In this document: piece after piece, positions 1 to 9,116 of the stretch | Numbering within the stretch: the first letter of the stretch is position 1 | Layout: every line of letters starts with the position of its first letter | Source: Glaciecola amylolytica | GTDB lineage: Bacteria; Bacteroidota; Bacteroidia; Flavobacteriales_D; Crocinitomicaceae | Reading direction: 5' to 3' | Assembly (NCBI GenBank): GCA_003856375.1 | Contig: CP034120.1 | Coordinates: 2,294,001-2,358,000 of the forward strand | Length of the DNA stretch: 64,000 bases | Translations under genes and position numbers: made by a program | The notes under the pieces: generated by a model | Told to the model about the DNA's origin: nothing | What the model saw: the letters and a program-made list of their open reading frames with translations, nothing else | Databases searched by the model: none

Positions 1-1
1 A

Positions 2-1402
2 ATCGGAGATCAGATTGCCATTCGGAATGAGGAAATTATTCCCTGCGATTCCATTCTGCTTTCGGAAAAAGCCACCATCGACTACAGTTTTGTAAGTGGT
101 GAATCCGACTGGATTGAAAAGAAAAAAGGTGATTTCATCTATGCCGGAGGAAAAAGCTACGGAGAAACCATTGAGCTTACTGTTTCCAAAACCACCGAGC
201 GCAGCACCTTGACCCAATTGTGGAACGAACGGCATTCAAAACGAACCGAACTGGCTTTTCAAACACGTCAAGACCGCATTTCGAAATATTTTATTGCAGC
301 AGTCATTGCAATTGCCGGAATTTCTTCCTTGGTTTGGGCCTTCATCGATCCGGTTCAAATTCCGGAAATCATTACTTCTGTCCTGATTGTGGCTTGTCCT
401 TGCGCTTTGGCACTTTCCGTTCCCTTTGTTTACGGAAATATTCTGCGGGTTTTAGGGAAAAACGGTTTTTATCTGAGAAACACCGCCATCATTGAACGAA
501 TCCAGCAATGCAATTACGTTGTTTTCGATAAAACCGGCACTTTGACGGAACAAGATCACAAACACATTCATTTCGAAGGAGAAAGCTTATCTGAAGAAGC
601 ATCAGCAGTTCTTTACACGATGACCAAACACGCTGTTCATCCTTATGCAAAGGCTATCCACGATTCATTGAAACCGATTCAAAATGCCTCTTTTTCCGAC
701 ACACCAATCGAAATTCCCGGAAAAGGAATTGCATTCGGGAACTACAAACTCGGTTCAGCAGAATTTACCGGAGCCGTCCATTCCAACAGCGATGAATCGG
801 TGGTATTTTTTGCAGATGGAGATTCCATCATCGGGAAATTTGTGTTCCAGTCGAGCTTGCGCGCTCATCTAAACAAACTCATCCCGGAATTAGCCGAAAA
901 CTACCAATTAGCGGTTGTTTCGGGAGACAAATCAAAAGATCATGAACTGCTGAAAGGCATTTTCCCGGAAGAAACAACCTTTCTCTTCGAGCAGCAGCCT
1001 TTACAAAAGAAAGGATTTGTGGATCAGCTTCAGCAAAGCGGCAACTACGTTCTGATGATCGGAGACGGATTGAATGATGCCGGAGCGCTGAACAGTGCAT
1101 TTGTCGGAATTGCCTTGTCGGAAGATCTTGTTCGCTTCACTCCTGCTTCGGACGCCATTCTGAAAGCGCAGCATTTAAGCAATTTGGCAGCCTATTTTCG
1201 CTTTATCCGTGACGGAAAGAAGTTTCTGAAAATCTGTTTCGCTTTTTCAATCTGTTACAATCTCACCGGAATCGGGTTCGCCGTTTCGGGCGCTTTGACT
1301 CCTTTTGTTGCCACTGTTTTGATGCCGCTGAGCTCCATTACCGTTGTTTCATTGGCAACTTTACTGACGGTTCGAAAAAAATTCCCGCTTACAGCCGAAT
1401 AA
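2..1402 (+). CDS. ccoI: Heavy-metal P-type ATPase, CcoI-like (5' truncated by window)
   Basis: The open frame enters from the left edge, so only the C-terminal 466 or so residues are visible. It is a P1B-type copper-transporting ATPase: the metal-binding CPC motif of the transmembrane channel is at bases 395-403, the phosphorylation motif DKTGT at about 527-541, and the hinge motif GDGLNDA near 1063. Two C-terminal membrane helices close the protein. The family loads copper for assembly of the cbb3 oxidase; the assignment as CcoI rests on the ccoS-ccoN genes that follow 3.7 kb downstream on the same strand. The metal-binding N-terminus lies outside the window. Specific copper export cannot be excluded. 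Confidence 0.85.
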   Translation: MGDQIAIRNEEIIPCDSILLSEKATIDYSFVSGESDWIEKKKGDFIYAGGKSYGETIELTVSKTTERSTLTQLWNERHSKRTELAFQTRQDRISKYFIAAVIAIAGISSLVWAFIDPVQIPEIITSVLIVACPCALALSVPFVYGNILRVLGKNGFYLRNTAIIERIQQCNYVVFDKTGTLTEQDHKHIHFEGESLSEEASAVLYTMTKHAVHPYAKAIHDSLKPIQNASFSDTPIEIPGKGIAFGNYKLGSAEFTGAVHSNSDESVVFFADGDSIIGKFVFQSSLRAHLNKLIPELAENYQLAVVSGDKSKDHELLKGIFPEETTFLFEQQPLQKKGFVDQLQQSGNYVLMIGDGLNDAGALNSAFVGIALSEDLVRFTPASDAILKAQHLSNLAAYFRFIRDGKKFLKICFAFSICYNLTGIGFAVSGALTPFVATVLMPLSSITVVSLATLLTVRKKFPLTAE

Positions 1403-1432
1403 AATCAATCTATATCAACCATTTTGAATCAA

Positions 1433-1466
1433 AGAATCCGGTTCTGAACTTGCAAAACCGGATTCT
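1433..1466. terminator. Hairpin between converging genes
   Basis: An 11-bp perfect inverted repeat (AGAATCCGGTT / AACCGGATTCT) sits between the ends of the converging ATPase and T9SS protein genes. It lacks a clear T-run on either strand, so it may be a bidirectional terminator or only an RNA-stabilising hairpin. Confidence 0.5.
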
Positions 1467-1474
1467 TCAAAGGA

Positions 1475-3142
1475 TTATTGCTTGATAAATTGCTCCAATT
1501 GTGTTCCACTATCAGATACAATCTTGAAATAATAAGTTCCTGATGGGTAAGCAGACAAATTAAACACCTGTCTCTTAGCTGGTTTCGAAATCGTTTCCAA
1601 TACTTTTCCTCCCGCATCAACAATAGAAATCGTTTTCCATTCAGAACCCGTTTCTACAGTAATTGAGCCGTTGGTTGGATTCGGAAAAACAACCACATCT
1701 TTCTCATTAAAACCGCCAGATTCGTGTTTCTTCACCATTTCCTGCATTTCTGCTTCCGAGAATTGACCAGGAGACCCCAGATCAATCAAGGATTTTGTGG
1801 AGATATATACAATCCGACTTGAATCCTGCGGAGCACAAGCACCATTAGCAAAACTCATTCTGTGAGTCATCAGGTAATATTGTCCTGTTACCAACGCCGG
1901 AGGAGGAGTTGTTGAGTTTACAGCAAAAGTGCTTCCTGCCCCATTACTGGTGAAAGGTCCGCGAACCAGGGTAATTGGTGTTCCGGAAACATTACTGGTG
2001 TGCAATTCCCAGGTATGAATAACTCCTGTCATTCCTTCTGTCGAAACACCCGAAAAATTCGTTAATGAGGAACCGCTGGAACCTAATCCCGAAATATTAA
2101 ATATCGGATTAAGATTTGGATATACATAAACAATATACGTGGTTGTAATTTCTTCACAACCACACAAAGATGTAACAGTAATCGTTACTTCTTTGGGAGC
2201 AGAAGTAATGGTTCCCCAGTCAACAATTGTAAATCCCTGACCACCGGTATTCATTGTGAAAAGTACATCTGACGGAGAGATCGTAACAGAAGGAGATGAT
2301 CCTGTTGTTTCAATCGAATAACGTTCAGTACGATTCGGATTACAGATTACATTGGGTCCTTTAACATTGATTTGACAACAAGAATCTCCTGTTTTGTAAA
2401 TAGCCGCATTATCAACCCATCCGGATGTGTGACGATCATATCCTCCACCGGCTGATGTTCCGTGATTCAGAAAACCAAGCCCCCTGATTGTTTGTGGGAC
2501 ATCAAAACAAAAACTTCCAACACGAATTGTTCTAAGGGTATTGCTGAACAGCGTCAACTCACCACGTCCGTTTCCATAGATCTGCATACGTGCAAAATAG
2601 TTTATCCCATATGCAATTGGTATAATTCCCGGATTTGGTACAATGATCCCATTATCGTAAACGGCTATTCCGACTCTGGGATTAGCAGGAGAATTTGCTA
2701 ATGGAGTAGAACATGTTACTCCGATGGCATCCATCAGTGAATTACCATAACAAGTCACCATTGGAAAAGCCCAACCCGGGTTCAGGTTTTGAGATGCCAA
2801 AGTAGCCAGATGAGCACCAAGTCCAAAATTGCTGGGGTTTGCGGTAATATTGAAATCAAAATCCATGTTGAACTGTTGATCGAAAAGAAAACCCAAAGGA
2901 GTGTAAATTCGATTTTCATGTGCCCCACCCACCTGATTAAAATTGACTCTACCGGCACCTATAGTAACCGAACCATTAATAACTGCGGGAGTAACAGCAC
3001 AACCTATGGGTATTGTACCTATAAGATTTTGTTCAATAATCCATCCTGCATTGGAAGTATAATCAAAAGATACACTTTGGGCATGAACTGATATACTGCT
3101 TAGAAAAAACAGAACAGCTAGTTTAATTTTTTTCATTTTCAT
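1475..3142 (-). CDS. Secreted protein with T9SS type A sorting domain
   Basis: About 555 residues. A signal peptide (MKMKKIKLAVLFFL, ending near HAQ) is followed by a long beta-rich body with no catalytic motif I can name. Middle segments resemble Ig/PKD-like repeats and a lectin-like N-terminal half. The last 75 residues are a type A T9SS C-terminal domain: PNPTNG near its start, then GGKVLE, LSAYPSGTYYFKI and a basic end. Such proteins cross the outer membrane through the type IX secretion system and are released or anchored. I chose the ATG at 3142 over a TTG one codon upstream. It sits alone between ccoI and a helicase and interrupts the oxidase locus. Role unknown; surface adhesion is a guess. 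Confidence 0.8.
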   Translation of the reverse strand: MKMKKIKLAVLFFLSSISVHAQSVSFDYTSNAGWIIEQNLIGTIPIGCAVTPAVINGSVTIGAGRVNFNQVGGAHENRIYTPLGFLFDQQFNMDFDFNITANPSNFGLGAHLATLASQNLNPGWAFPMVTCYGNSLMDAIGVTCSTPLANSPANPRVGIAVYDNGIIVPNPGIIPIAYGINYFARMQIYGNGRGELTLFSNTLRTIRVGSFCFDVPQTIRGLGFLNHGTSAGGGYDRHTSGWVDNAAIYKTGDSCCQINVKGPNVICNPNRTERYSIETTGSSPSVTISPSDVLFTMNTGGQGFTIVDWGTITSAPKEVTITVTSLCGCEEITTTYIVYVYPNLNPIFNISGLGSSGSSLTNFSGVSTEGMTGVIHTWELHTSNVSGTPITLVRGPFTSNGAGSTFAVNSTTPPPALVTGQYYLMTHRMSFANGACAPQDSSRIVYISTKSLIDLGSPGQFSEAEMQEMVKKHESGGFNEKDVVVFPNPTNGSITVETGSEWKTISIVDAGGKVLETISKPAKRQVFNLSAYPSGTYYFKIVSDSGTQLEQFIKQ

Positions 3143-3696
3143 CAATAAGATTAGTATTCCCTACTCGTTGGCTTTTCGGGTTGCGCCAGTTCTACTTTAA
3201 TGGAAACGAGACAGGTGTCTTTCATTAGATTTGAAATCATTCTGAAGGCTTGCTTTATTTCGTTTTTAAAGAGATCTGGTCTAAATTTAGGAGTTGGCAA
3301 AAACACCCGAAACCCGTTTTGTATATTGATTGCTTTGCTATGTATAAGTGTTGGATTATTCTGTAGAAGCGATTACCGGCAAACACCTTTTCAGGGTTGA
3401 AATCAGGTATTTGAGGAGGCTAAGTTGAGAAACTCGTTTACATGATTCTTTTATCCATGTCAGATTCAGGTTGTTTCAAGCACAACCATCAGCAAACAGA
3501 AAATAAAACTCAAGATTAGATTAAACTGAATAAAATGGACATGCAGTAAATCATGAATCTATTCAATTATGTACTAAAATTCTTCGTGCACCTCAGGTTT
3601 TAAATCCCGCAGAAGAATACACAACGTGTATGAAGACGAAAGATAGTTCATGCTGAAAAGATGAACGTTATCTGAGATAGCGCAGATTTTGACTCT
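3143..3696. other. Intergenic stretch, 554 bp, no gene seen
   Basis: The upstream region of the T9SS protein and the downstream region of the DEAD-box helicase. I see no convincing coding frame or RNA gene. Bases 3631-3671 resemble the dispersed repeat found at 13926 and 43422. Confidence 0.5.
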
Positions 3697-4800
3697 TTAC
3701 AATTGAATGAAATCGACATGCAATAAATCCTGAATATAGCGCAGTTTTTTGCGTTCCACAGGTTCTACCAAACTAAGAGAAATCCCACGTTTTCCTGCTC
3801 GTGCAGTTCTTCCGCTTCGGTGCGTATAATAATCAGGATCATCCGGAAGTTGGTAATGAACCACAAACGCCAGATCTTCAAAATCCATTCCGCGCGCTGC
3901 GATATCGGTAGCAATTAAATATTGTGTGTGCTCCTGACGAAACATCCGGATCGCCTTCTCGCGTTCTTTGGTAAACATTTCACCATAGATTTCTGTCACT
4001 TTCAGATCGTGTCCGCGAAGAAATTTCGCTACGGATTCCACATCGCCCTGCATTCTGCAAAAAATGATTCCGCGCGCTTTTTTCATGGTTTGAAGGAAAT
4101 CCAGCAAAAGCATCTGCTTATCTTCTTTCTGGCATTCCACATATTGATGCTCAATGCGCGGATTCATCACTTCCTTCGTAGAAACAATGGTTTTAGGAGC
4201 ATCTCTGTGTAAAGTTGCTTTGATCCATTTTGTCAATTCTCCGTGAATCGTTGCCGAAAACAGCCATTTTTTATGAAAATCATTCGTTTCTGCCAGAATT
4301 TTATCAATATCCTTCATAAAACCCTTCGCATACAATTCATCCGCTTCGTCCAATACAATGGTTTTCACTCGATGCAGCGAAACCGCTTTGGAACGAATCA
4401 GCTCCAGTAATCTTCCCGGAGTTGCCACAATGACATGCGTAGGTCGGCGCAAACGTGCTTTTTGCTCGTCAATACTCTCACCTCCACCAATGGATTCAAT
4501 GAAAAACTTATCCAAATGCTTCGACAGTTTAAACAAAGTCCTCGATGTTTGAATAATCAATTCACGAGTCGGAACCAGAACCAAAGCCTGTACATCTTTG
4601 TCTTTCGGGTCGATACGGTGAAGCAAAGGAACCCCGTAAGCAATCGTTTTCCCCGAACCGGTATGCGCCTGTCCTACATAATCCTGATGTTTTTCAAACA
4701 GGTGTTTCCAAGCATGCTTTTGAATCGGCGTCGGAGATGTAAATCCCAATTCGTCCATTCGTTTTACTAATCCTGGATGGATATTGAATGTCGTCTTCAT
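3697..4800 (-). CDS. DEAD-box ATP-dependent RNA helicase
   Basis: 367 residues, the minimal two-RecA-domain core with no C-terminal extension. Visible motifs in order: Q motif (F..P.L...M.ELGFTSPTPIQ) in the first 30 residues, Walker A AHTGSGKT at about 45-52, PTREL, TPGRL, Walker B DEAD, SAT, and the C-terminal arginine-finger motif HRSGRTARAG. The family unwinds short RNA duplexes using ATP, in ribosome assembly or RNA decay. Bacteroidota helicases such as RhlE usually carry a basic tail; this one ends right after motif VI, so it is a short form. It is transcribed alone, opposite to the oxidase genes. The specific RNA target cannot be read from the sequence. Confidence 0.93.
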   Translation of the reverse strand: MKTTFNIHPGLVKRMDELGFTSPTPIQKHAWKHLFEKHQDYVGQAHTGSGKTIAYGVPLLHRIDPKDKDVQALVLVPTRELIIQTSRTLFKLSKHLDKFFIESIGGGESIDEQKARLRRPTHVIVATPGRLLELIRSKAVSLHRVKTIVLDEADELYAKGFMKDIDKILAETNDFHKKWLFSATIHGELTKWIKATLHRDAPKTIVSTKEVMNPRIEHQYVECQKEDKQMLLLDFLQTMKKARGIIFCRMQGDVESVAKFLRGHDLKVTEIYGEMFTKEREKAIRMFRQEHTQYLIATDIAARGMDFEDLAFVVHYQLPDDPDYYTHRSGRTARAGKRGISLSLVEPVERKKLRYIQDLLHVDFIQL

Positions 4801-4804
4801 GGGA

Positions 4805-4812
4805 CAAAAATA
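4805..4812 (-). promoter_or_regulatory. Candidate -7 box of the helicase gene
   Basis: On the minus strand this reads TATTTTTG, a perfect TAnnTTTG Bacteroidota -7 element. It ends only 4 nt before the ATG at 4800, so transcription from it would give an almost leaderless mRNA. No clear TTG -33 element is seen. Confidence 0.4.
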
Positions 4813-5140
4813 GTGTTTCCGCTGCGAATATCCTTCCTAAACCTGATTCTCAGATGTATTTAGAGTGAATCGATATTTTCAATTTTCTTCTAAAGTGCAA
4901 TAAAAAACAGCTGGATTTTATTGATCGATGACTTTCTGATGTCCTTTCGTCCCGATAACTACCGGGGAGCGAAGCGTATCGAGACACTAACTATTTATAG
5001 AACAAGATGCCACTCTAAAAACGGATTCCTTCCACCCTTTTTCAGAGCTATAGGACGCAGCCCAAAAACCTGATATTAGTCATGTTTTTTGCACTGTCCA
5101 GATCATGTTTTTTCCGGTGACTTGTTAATTTCTTTGCATT
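4813..5140. other. Intergenic region upstream of ccoS
   Basis: Holds no gene. It contains an imperfect palindrome CCCGATAACTACCGGG (4951-4966) like the one at 41382, and, closer to ccoS, two direct copies of TCATGTTTTTT about 30 nt apart. These could be regulatory, but I find no clear FNR-type site. Confidence 0.4.
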
Positions 5141-5341
5141 ATGGGAATGATCTACATAATGCTGATTGTAAGTCTCTGTTTAGCGGTGTTTTTCCTTGGA
5201 ATTTTCCTTTGGGCAGCTAAGAGCGGACAATACGACGACGATTATTCACCAAGTGTCAGAATTCTCTTCGAGGACGAAAAAAAATCAAATCACAATAATC
5301 CGGAAAACGATGGAACAACTAACAGTGAAGTACGACAATAA
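5141..5341 (+). CDS. ccoS: cbb3 oxidase maturation protein CcoS
   Basis: 66 residues: one N-terminal membrane helix (about 3-25) followed by a short polar tail starting with the family-typical GQYDDDYSP and a charged ILFEDE. CcoS is a small inner-membrane protein needed to load heme b and copper into the cbb3 catalytic subunit. The end of the gene overlaps the start of ccoNO by 32 bp in another frame, implying translational coupling. The tail rich in N, E and T after the conserved part looks unstructured. Confidence 0.88.
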   Translation: MGMIYIMLIVSLCLAVFFLGIFLWAAKSGQYDDDYSPSVRILFEDEKKSNHNNPENDGTTNSEVRQ

Positions 5342-7472
5342 AATTGTCAAGTATTTTACCTACGCAACAATTCTTTGGGCCGTAATCGGCATGCTTGTAG
5401 GATTAATTGCAGCCTTGCAGCTGGCATTTCCCGAATTTTTTAATGAATACTTAGGATTCCGGTACATTTCCTTCGGAAGAATCCGGCCGCTGCATACCAA
5501 CGCGGTCATTTTTGCCTTTGTAGGAAACGGGATTTTCATGGGAGTTTATTATTCCCTGCAGCGCTTGCTTAAAACCCGTATGTGGAGCGATAAATTGAGT
5601 TACTTCAACTTCTGGGGCTGGCAGTTTATCATTGTTTGCGCGGTTCTCACATTGCCTTTCGGAATTACATCCAGTAAGGAATACGCCGAACTGGAATGGT
5701 GGATCGATATTTTAATTGCAATTGTTTGGGTGGTTTTCGGCTGGAATATGTTCGCGACAATTCTCAACAGAAAAGTCAAACATCTGTACGTTGCAATCTG
5801 GTTCTATATTGCCACTTTCGTGACTGTTGCAATTCTTCACATTTTCAATTCATTCGAACTTCCGATTTCATTCCTGAAAAGTTATTCCTGGTACGCCGGA
5901 GTTCAGGATGCCCTGGTTCAATGGTGGTACGGACACAATGCCGTGGCTTTCTTCCTCACAACTCCATATCTGGGACTGATGTATTACTTCGTTCCGAAAG
6001 CAGCCAATCGTCCGGTTTATTCTTATCGTTTATCCATTATTCACTTCTGGGCACTGATCTTCATTTACATTTGGGCAGGACCGCACCATTTACTCTATAC
6101 TTCCCTTCCCGATTGGGCGCAAAGTCTGGGAGTTGTTTTCTCCGTCATGCTCATTGCTCCTTCCTGGGGAGGAATGCTGAACGGATTATTGACTTTACGT
6201 GGTGCCTGGGATCGTGTTCGCGACGATGTGATGCTCAAATTCATGGTCGTGGCCTTGACTTGTTATGGAATGGCAACCTTTGAAGGACCATTGCTTTCCT
6301 TGAAATCCGTAAACATGATTTCTCACTTTACCGATTGGACCATTGCCCACGTTCACGTTGGTGGTTTGGGATGGAACGGAATGATGACTTTCGGGTTGAT
6401 TTACTGGTTGATCCCACGCATATTCCAAACCAAATTATACTCTGTCAAACTGGCGAATCAACACTTCTGGATTGCAACGCTTGGAATCATTCTCTATGCC
6501 GTTCCTATGTATATCGCCGGATTCATGCAAGGTTTGAGCTGGCAATACTTTAATCCGGACGGAACTTTGGTTCACAAGGACTTCCTGGAAATTGTGATCG
6601 ATATGAAGCCTTACTACATTCTGCGTTCTTTGGGTGGAGCATTATACATCTCCGGAGCATTGATGCTGGTTTACAACGTGTTCAAAACCGTAAAAACCGG
6701 AACATTCTTAGCAAATGAAGTGGTTCAGGTAACGGACGAACGAAACCACAAAGAGAAAAACGAATACTGGCACAGACGCATTGAAGGAAAACCGGTACGT
6801 TTTATGATCCTGAGTATCATAGTAGTGGCAATCGGAGGAATTGCAGAAATCATCCCGACTATCGCCGTTAAATCCAACGTTCCGACAATCAGCAGCGTGA
6901 AACCCTATACGGCTCTGGAACTGGAAGGTCGTGATTTGTATATCCGCGAAGGATGTAACAACTGTCACTCTCAGATGGTTCGTCCGATGCGTTTTGAAAC
7001 AGCCCGTTACGGCGATTATTCAAAAGCAGGAGAACACGTTTACGATCACCCGTTCCTTTGGGGATCCAAGCGCACAGGACCGGATTTAGCGCGGGAAGGA
7101 GGTTTGCGCGGAAATCTCTGGCATTACAAACACATGATTGATCCGAAAGGATTATCTCCGGGTTCCATCATGCCGGCTTATCCGTGGCTCCGAGATGACA
7201 ATCTGAATACTTCACTTCTTGTGAAGAAAATCAGTGCGATGCGAAAACTCGGCGTTCCTTATATGCCCGGATATGAAGATATCGCAATGGAAGAGTTGAA
7301 CAAGCAATCACGCGTTATTGCCGAAGACATTGTCAAAAACATGCCTGAAATGGCGTTGAACGGAATGAGTCCGGAAGCGAAAACAAAAGAGTTGCAACAG
7401 AAAGAAATCATTGCGCTCATTGCCTATTTGCAGCGTCTGGGAACTGATATTAAAGCAAAACCTTCTAAATAA
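5310..7472 (+). CDS. ccoNO: cbb3-type cytochrome c oxidase, fused CcoN-CcoO subunit
   Basis: 720 residues from the ATG at 5310, chosen because it begins MEQLTVKYDNK and aligns with the usual CcoN start; the frame is open further upstream. Residues 1 to about 490 are the heme-copper oxidase subunit I: heme ligand H62 in LHTNAV, CuB ligands in WWYGHNAV and GPHHLLYT, and the heme ligand pair in AHVHVGG. A membrane helix (about 495-520) then leads to the CcoO part with one heme c site CNNCH at 549-553, followed by QMVRPM. It reduces O2 to water at low oxygen and pumps protons in the inner membrane. In Proteobacteria CcoN and CcoO are separate genes; the fusion is typical of Bacteroidota. Confidence 0.96.
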   Translation: MEQLTVKYDNKIVKYFTYATILWAVIGMLVGLIAALQLAFPEFFNEYLGFRYISFGRIRPLHTNAVIFAFVGNGIFMGVYYSLQRLLKTRMWSDKLSYFNFWGWQFIIVCAVLTLPFGITSSKEYAELEWWIDILIAIVWVVFGWNMFATILNRKVKHLYVAIWFYIATFVTVAILHIFNSFELPISFLKSYSWYAGVQDALVQWWYGHNAVAFFLTTPYLGLMYYFVPKAANRPVYSYRLSIIHFWALIFIYIWAGPHHLLYTSLPDWAQSLGVVFSVMLIAPSWGGMLNGLLTLRGAWDRVRDDVMLKFMVVALTCYGMATFEGPLLSLKSVNMISHFTDWTIAHVHVGGLGWNGMMTFGLIYWLIPRIFQTKLYSVKLANQHFWIATLGIILYAVPMYIAGFMQGLSWQYFNPDGTLVHKDFLEIVIDMKPYYILRSLGGALYISGALMLVYNVFKTVKTGTFLANEVVQVTDERNHKEKNEYWHRRIEGKPVRFMILSIIVVAIGGIAEIIPTIAVKSNVPTISSVKPYTALELEGRDLYIREGCNNCHSQMVRPMRFETARYGDYSKAGEHVYDHPFLWGSKRTGPDLAREGGLRGNLWHYKHMIDPKGLSPGSIMPAYPWLRDDNLNTSLLVKKISAMRKLGVPYMPGYEDIAMEELNKQSRVIAEDIVKNMPEMALNGMSPEAKTKELQQKEIIALIAYLQRLGTDIKAKPSK

Positions 7473-7479
7473 GCACTGT

Positions 7480-7677
7480 ATGTTACGATTCATCAAACAT
7501 CATTTAGCAAGCGAACAAGGAGTGGCATTTTACGGAATCCTTTCCCTGTTAATCTTCGTGCTGTTCTTTCTCATTGTCATCATTCGCATCTGGCGGATGC
7601 AAAAAACGACCATCGAGGAGTTGAGCAACATTCCTTTAGCTAAAGACGAAGTCACACTACAAAATGAAATCCAATGA
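7480..7677 (+). CDS. ccoQ: Small cbb3 oxidase subunit CcoQ-like
   Basis: 65 residues with a single membrane helix at about 15-38 and a short cytoplasmic tail. Position between ccoNO (7-nt gap) and ccoP (4-nt ATGA overlap) identifies it as the CcoQ slot; the sequence itself is weakly conserved. CcoQ stabilises the assembled complex in other bacteria. Confidence 0.75.
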   Translation: MLRFIKHHLASEQGVAFYGILSLLIFVLFFLIVIIRIWRMQKTTIEELSNIPLAKDEVTLQNEIQ

Positions 7678-9077
7678 AAAAGAATTTGATCACATTACTA
7701 TGCGGACTTTTAGCAGGACTTCCCGTTTTTAGTCAGGGAGAGGCTTTATTCAAGGCAAAGTGCAATACCTGTCATGCGATTGATAAAAATTCTACCGGTC
7801 CGATGCTGAAAGGAGTTAAGGCAAAATGGAATGATGCCGGAGAAGGAGCGATGCTTTATGAATGGGTAAAAGATTCCAAAAAACTGATTCTTAGCGGAAA
7901 GAGTAAAATGGCTTTGGCCATTCAGGATTTTTCCAAAACGGATATGGCTCCACAGCAGGCTACTCCGGAAGAAGTGGATCAGATCCTGGATTATGTGGAC
8001 AGTTATACTCCGCCGCCACCTCCTCCAACAGGAACAGAAAATCCCGGATTATCGACTGAGCTTTTACCGGATTACCACAGCAATATCACCATTTTCTATG
8101 CCTTGATCGGATTGATTATCGTATTGCTGATTGCCATTATTCTGATGAGTAATTCCATTCTGACCTTTGTAAAATCCGACTTATTCAAAGAAAAACTGAA
8201 GCAGGACGAAAACAAAAAAGATTCCGGAGGATTGACAAATCTGTTAATCATCACCGTGGCGTTAGGAACCCTATTTATTCCCAACGATGTTCTGGCTCTT
8301 TCAACAACCGATCCGGTAGATTCGGCTCAATCTGGAATGCCCTGGCTGAAGGTTGAAAATGTCGACATCTATATTCTGATCTGTATCAACATTGTACTGC
8401 TTCTGGTGGTAATGTATCTGCGAAACCTGTTTAACAGCTTCTACTACATGATTTACCAACGGAAGGAAAAAGTGGTGAAACAAAAACAGGGGAAAGTGTC
8501 TAAAATCCTGGTTGATGCCGTTCCCATCGAAGAAGAAGCAAGCATTTTGATGGATCATGAGTATGACGGAATCCGTGAATTGGACAACAACCTTCCGCCC
8601 TGGTGGGTTTGGGGATTCTACCTGACCATTCTGTTTTCCATCGGGTACATTCTCTATTATCACGTATTCAACGGGCCTTCACAGCTCACAGAATATCAAA
8701 ATTCCATGGCTCAGGCACAAAAAGAAATTGATGCTTACCTGAAAGAAGCCGCCATGAATGTGGATGAAAGTAATGTGACTTTATTGACCGATCCGGAAGC
8801 ACTTGGAAAAGGAAAATCCTTATTCGAAACCAATTGTGCCACTTGTCATAAGGACGGAAGCGGAGATATCGGGCCGAATTTAACGGACAACTACTGGCTC
8901 TACGGAAATGATATCAAGACTGTTTTCGGAACGATTAAAAACGGAACTTCCAACGGAATGCCAGAACATGCTTCCAAATTGAATCCGATTCAGCTTCAGG
9001 ACGTGGCATCCTATGTTTTAAGCTTAAAGTACATCCCGGGTAAAGAACCTGAAGGGACAGAATATCCAAAAAAATAA
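7674..9077 (+). CDS. ccoP: cbb3 oxidase subunit CcoP with extra N-terminal cytochrome c domain
   Basis: 467 residues. Order: signal peptide (1-21), a first cytochrome c domain with CNTCH at 30-34, a proline linker (six P near 113-118), three membrane helices (about 139-159, 188-205, 232-252), the CcoP N-terminal signature with NNLPPWWVWGF (about 305-315) and a fourth helix, then a second cytochrome c domain with CATCH at 388-392 and the axial methionine candidate in NGMPEH. It passes electrons from soluble donors to CcoO. Canonical CcoP has one helix and two cytochrome domains at the C-terminus; here one heme domain and three helices precede the core. The 4-nt overlap with ccoQ indicates one operon. 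Confidence 0.92.
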   Translation: MKKNLITLLCGLLAGLPVFSQGEALFKAKCNTCHAIDKNSTGPMLKGVKAKWNDAGEGAMLYEWVKDSKKLILSGKSKMALAIQDFSKTDMAPQQATPEEVDQILDYVDSYTPPPPPPTGTENPGLSTELLPDYHSNITIFYALIGLIIVLLIAIILMSNSILTFVKSDLFKEKLKQDENKKDSGGLTNLLIITVALGTLFIPNDVLALSTTDPVDSAQSGMPWLKVENVDIYILICINIVLLLVVMYLRNLFNSFYYMIYQRKEKVVKQKQGKVSKILVDAVPIEEEASILMDHEYDGIRELDNNLPPWWVWGFYLTILFSIGYILYYHVFNGPSQLTEYQNSMAQAQKEIDAYLKEAAMNVDESNVTLLTDPEALGKGKSLFETNCATCHKDGSGDIGPNLTDNYWLYGNDIKTVFGTIKNGTSNGMPEHASKLNPIQLQDVASYVLSLKYIPGKEPEGTEYPKK

Positions 9078-9082
9078 TGTCG

Positions 9083-9111
9083 AAGTCTGTCCTCGCGGGC
9101 AGACTTTTTTT
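9083..9111 (+). terminator. Rho-independent terminator after ccoP
   Basis: AAGTCTGTCC (9083-9092), loop TCGC, GGGCAGACTT (9097-9106), then a T-run. The 10-bp stem has one G-U pair. It lies between ccoP and ccoG and would partly separate the structural genes from the assembly genes. Confidence 0.85.
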
Positions 9112-9116
9112 CAATT

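Noticed and set aside
3200-3400. ORF of 66 residues in the large gap
   Set aside because: No similarity or ribosome-binding context that I can see; its composition fits chance.
5041-5140. FNR-type operator upstream of ccoS
   Set aside because: I looked for TTGAT-N4-ATCAA in the region and see only imperfect matches (for example around GATCGATGA), so no site is reported.
5196-5309. Longer CcoNO start (in-frame extension upstream to 5196)
   Set aside because: The extra residues overlap ccoS in another frame and do not resemble CcoN. The ATG at 5310 gives the family start MEQLTVKYD.
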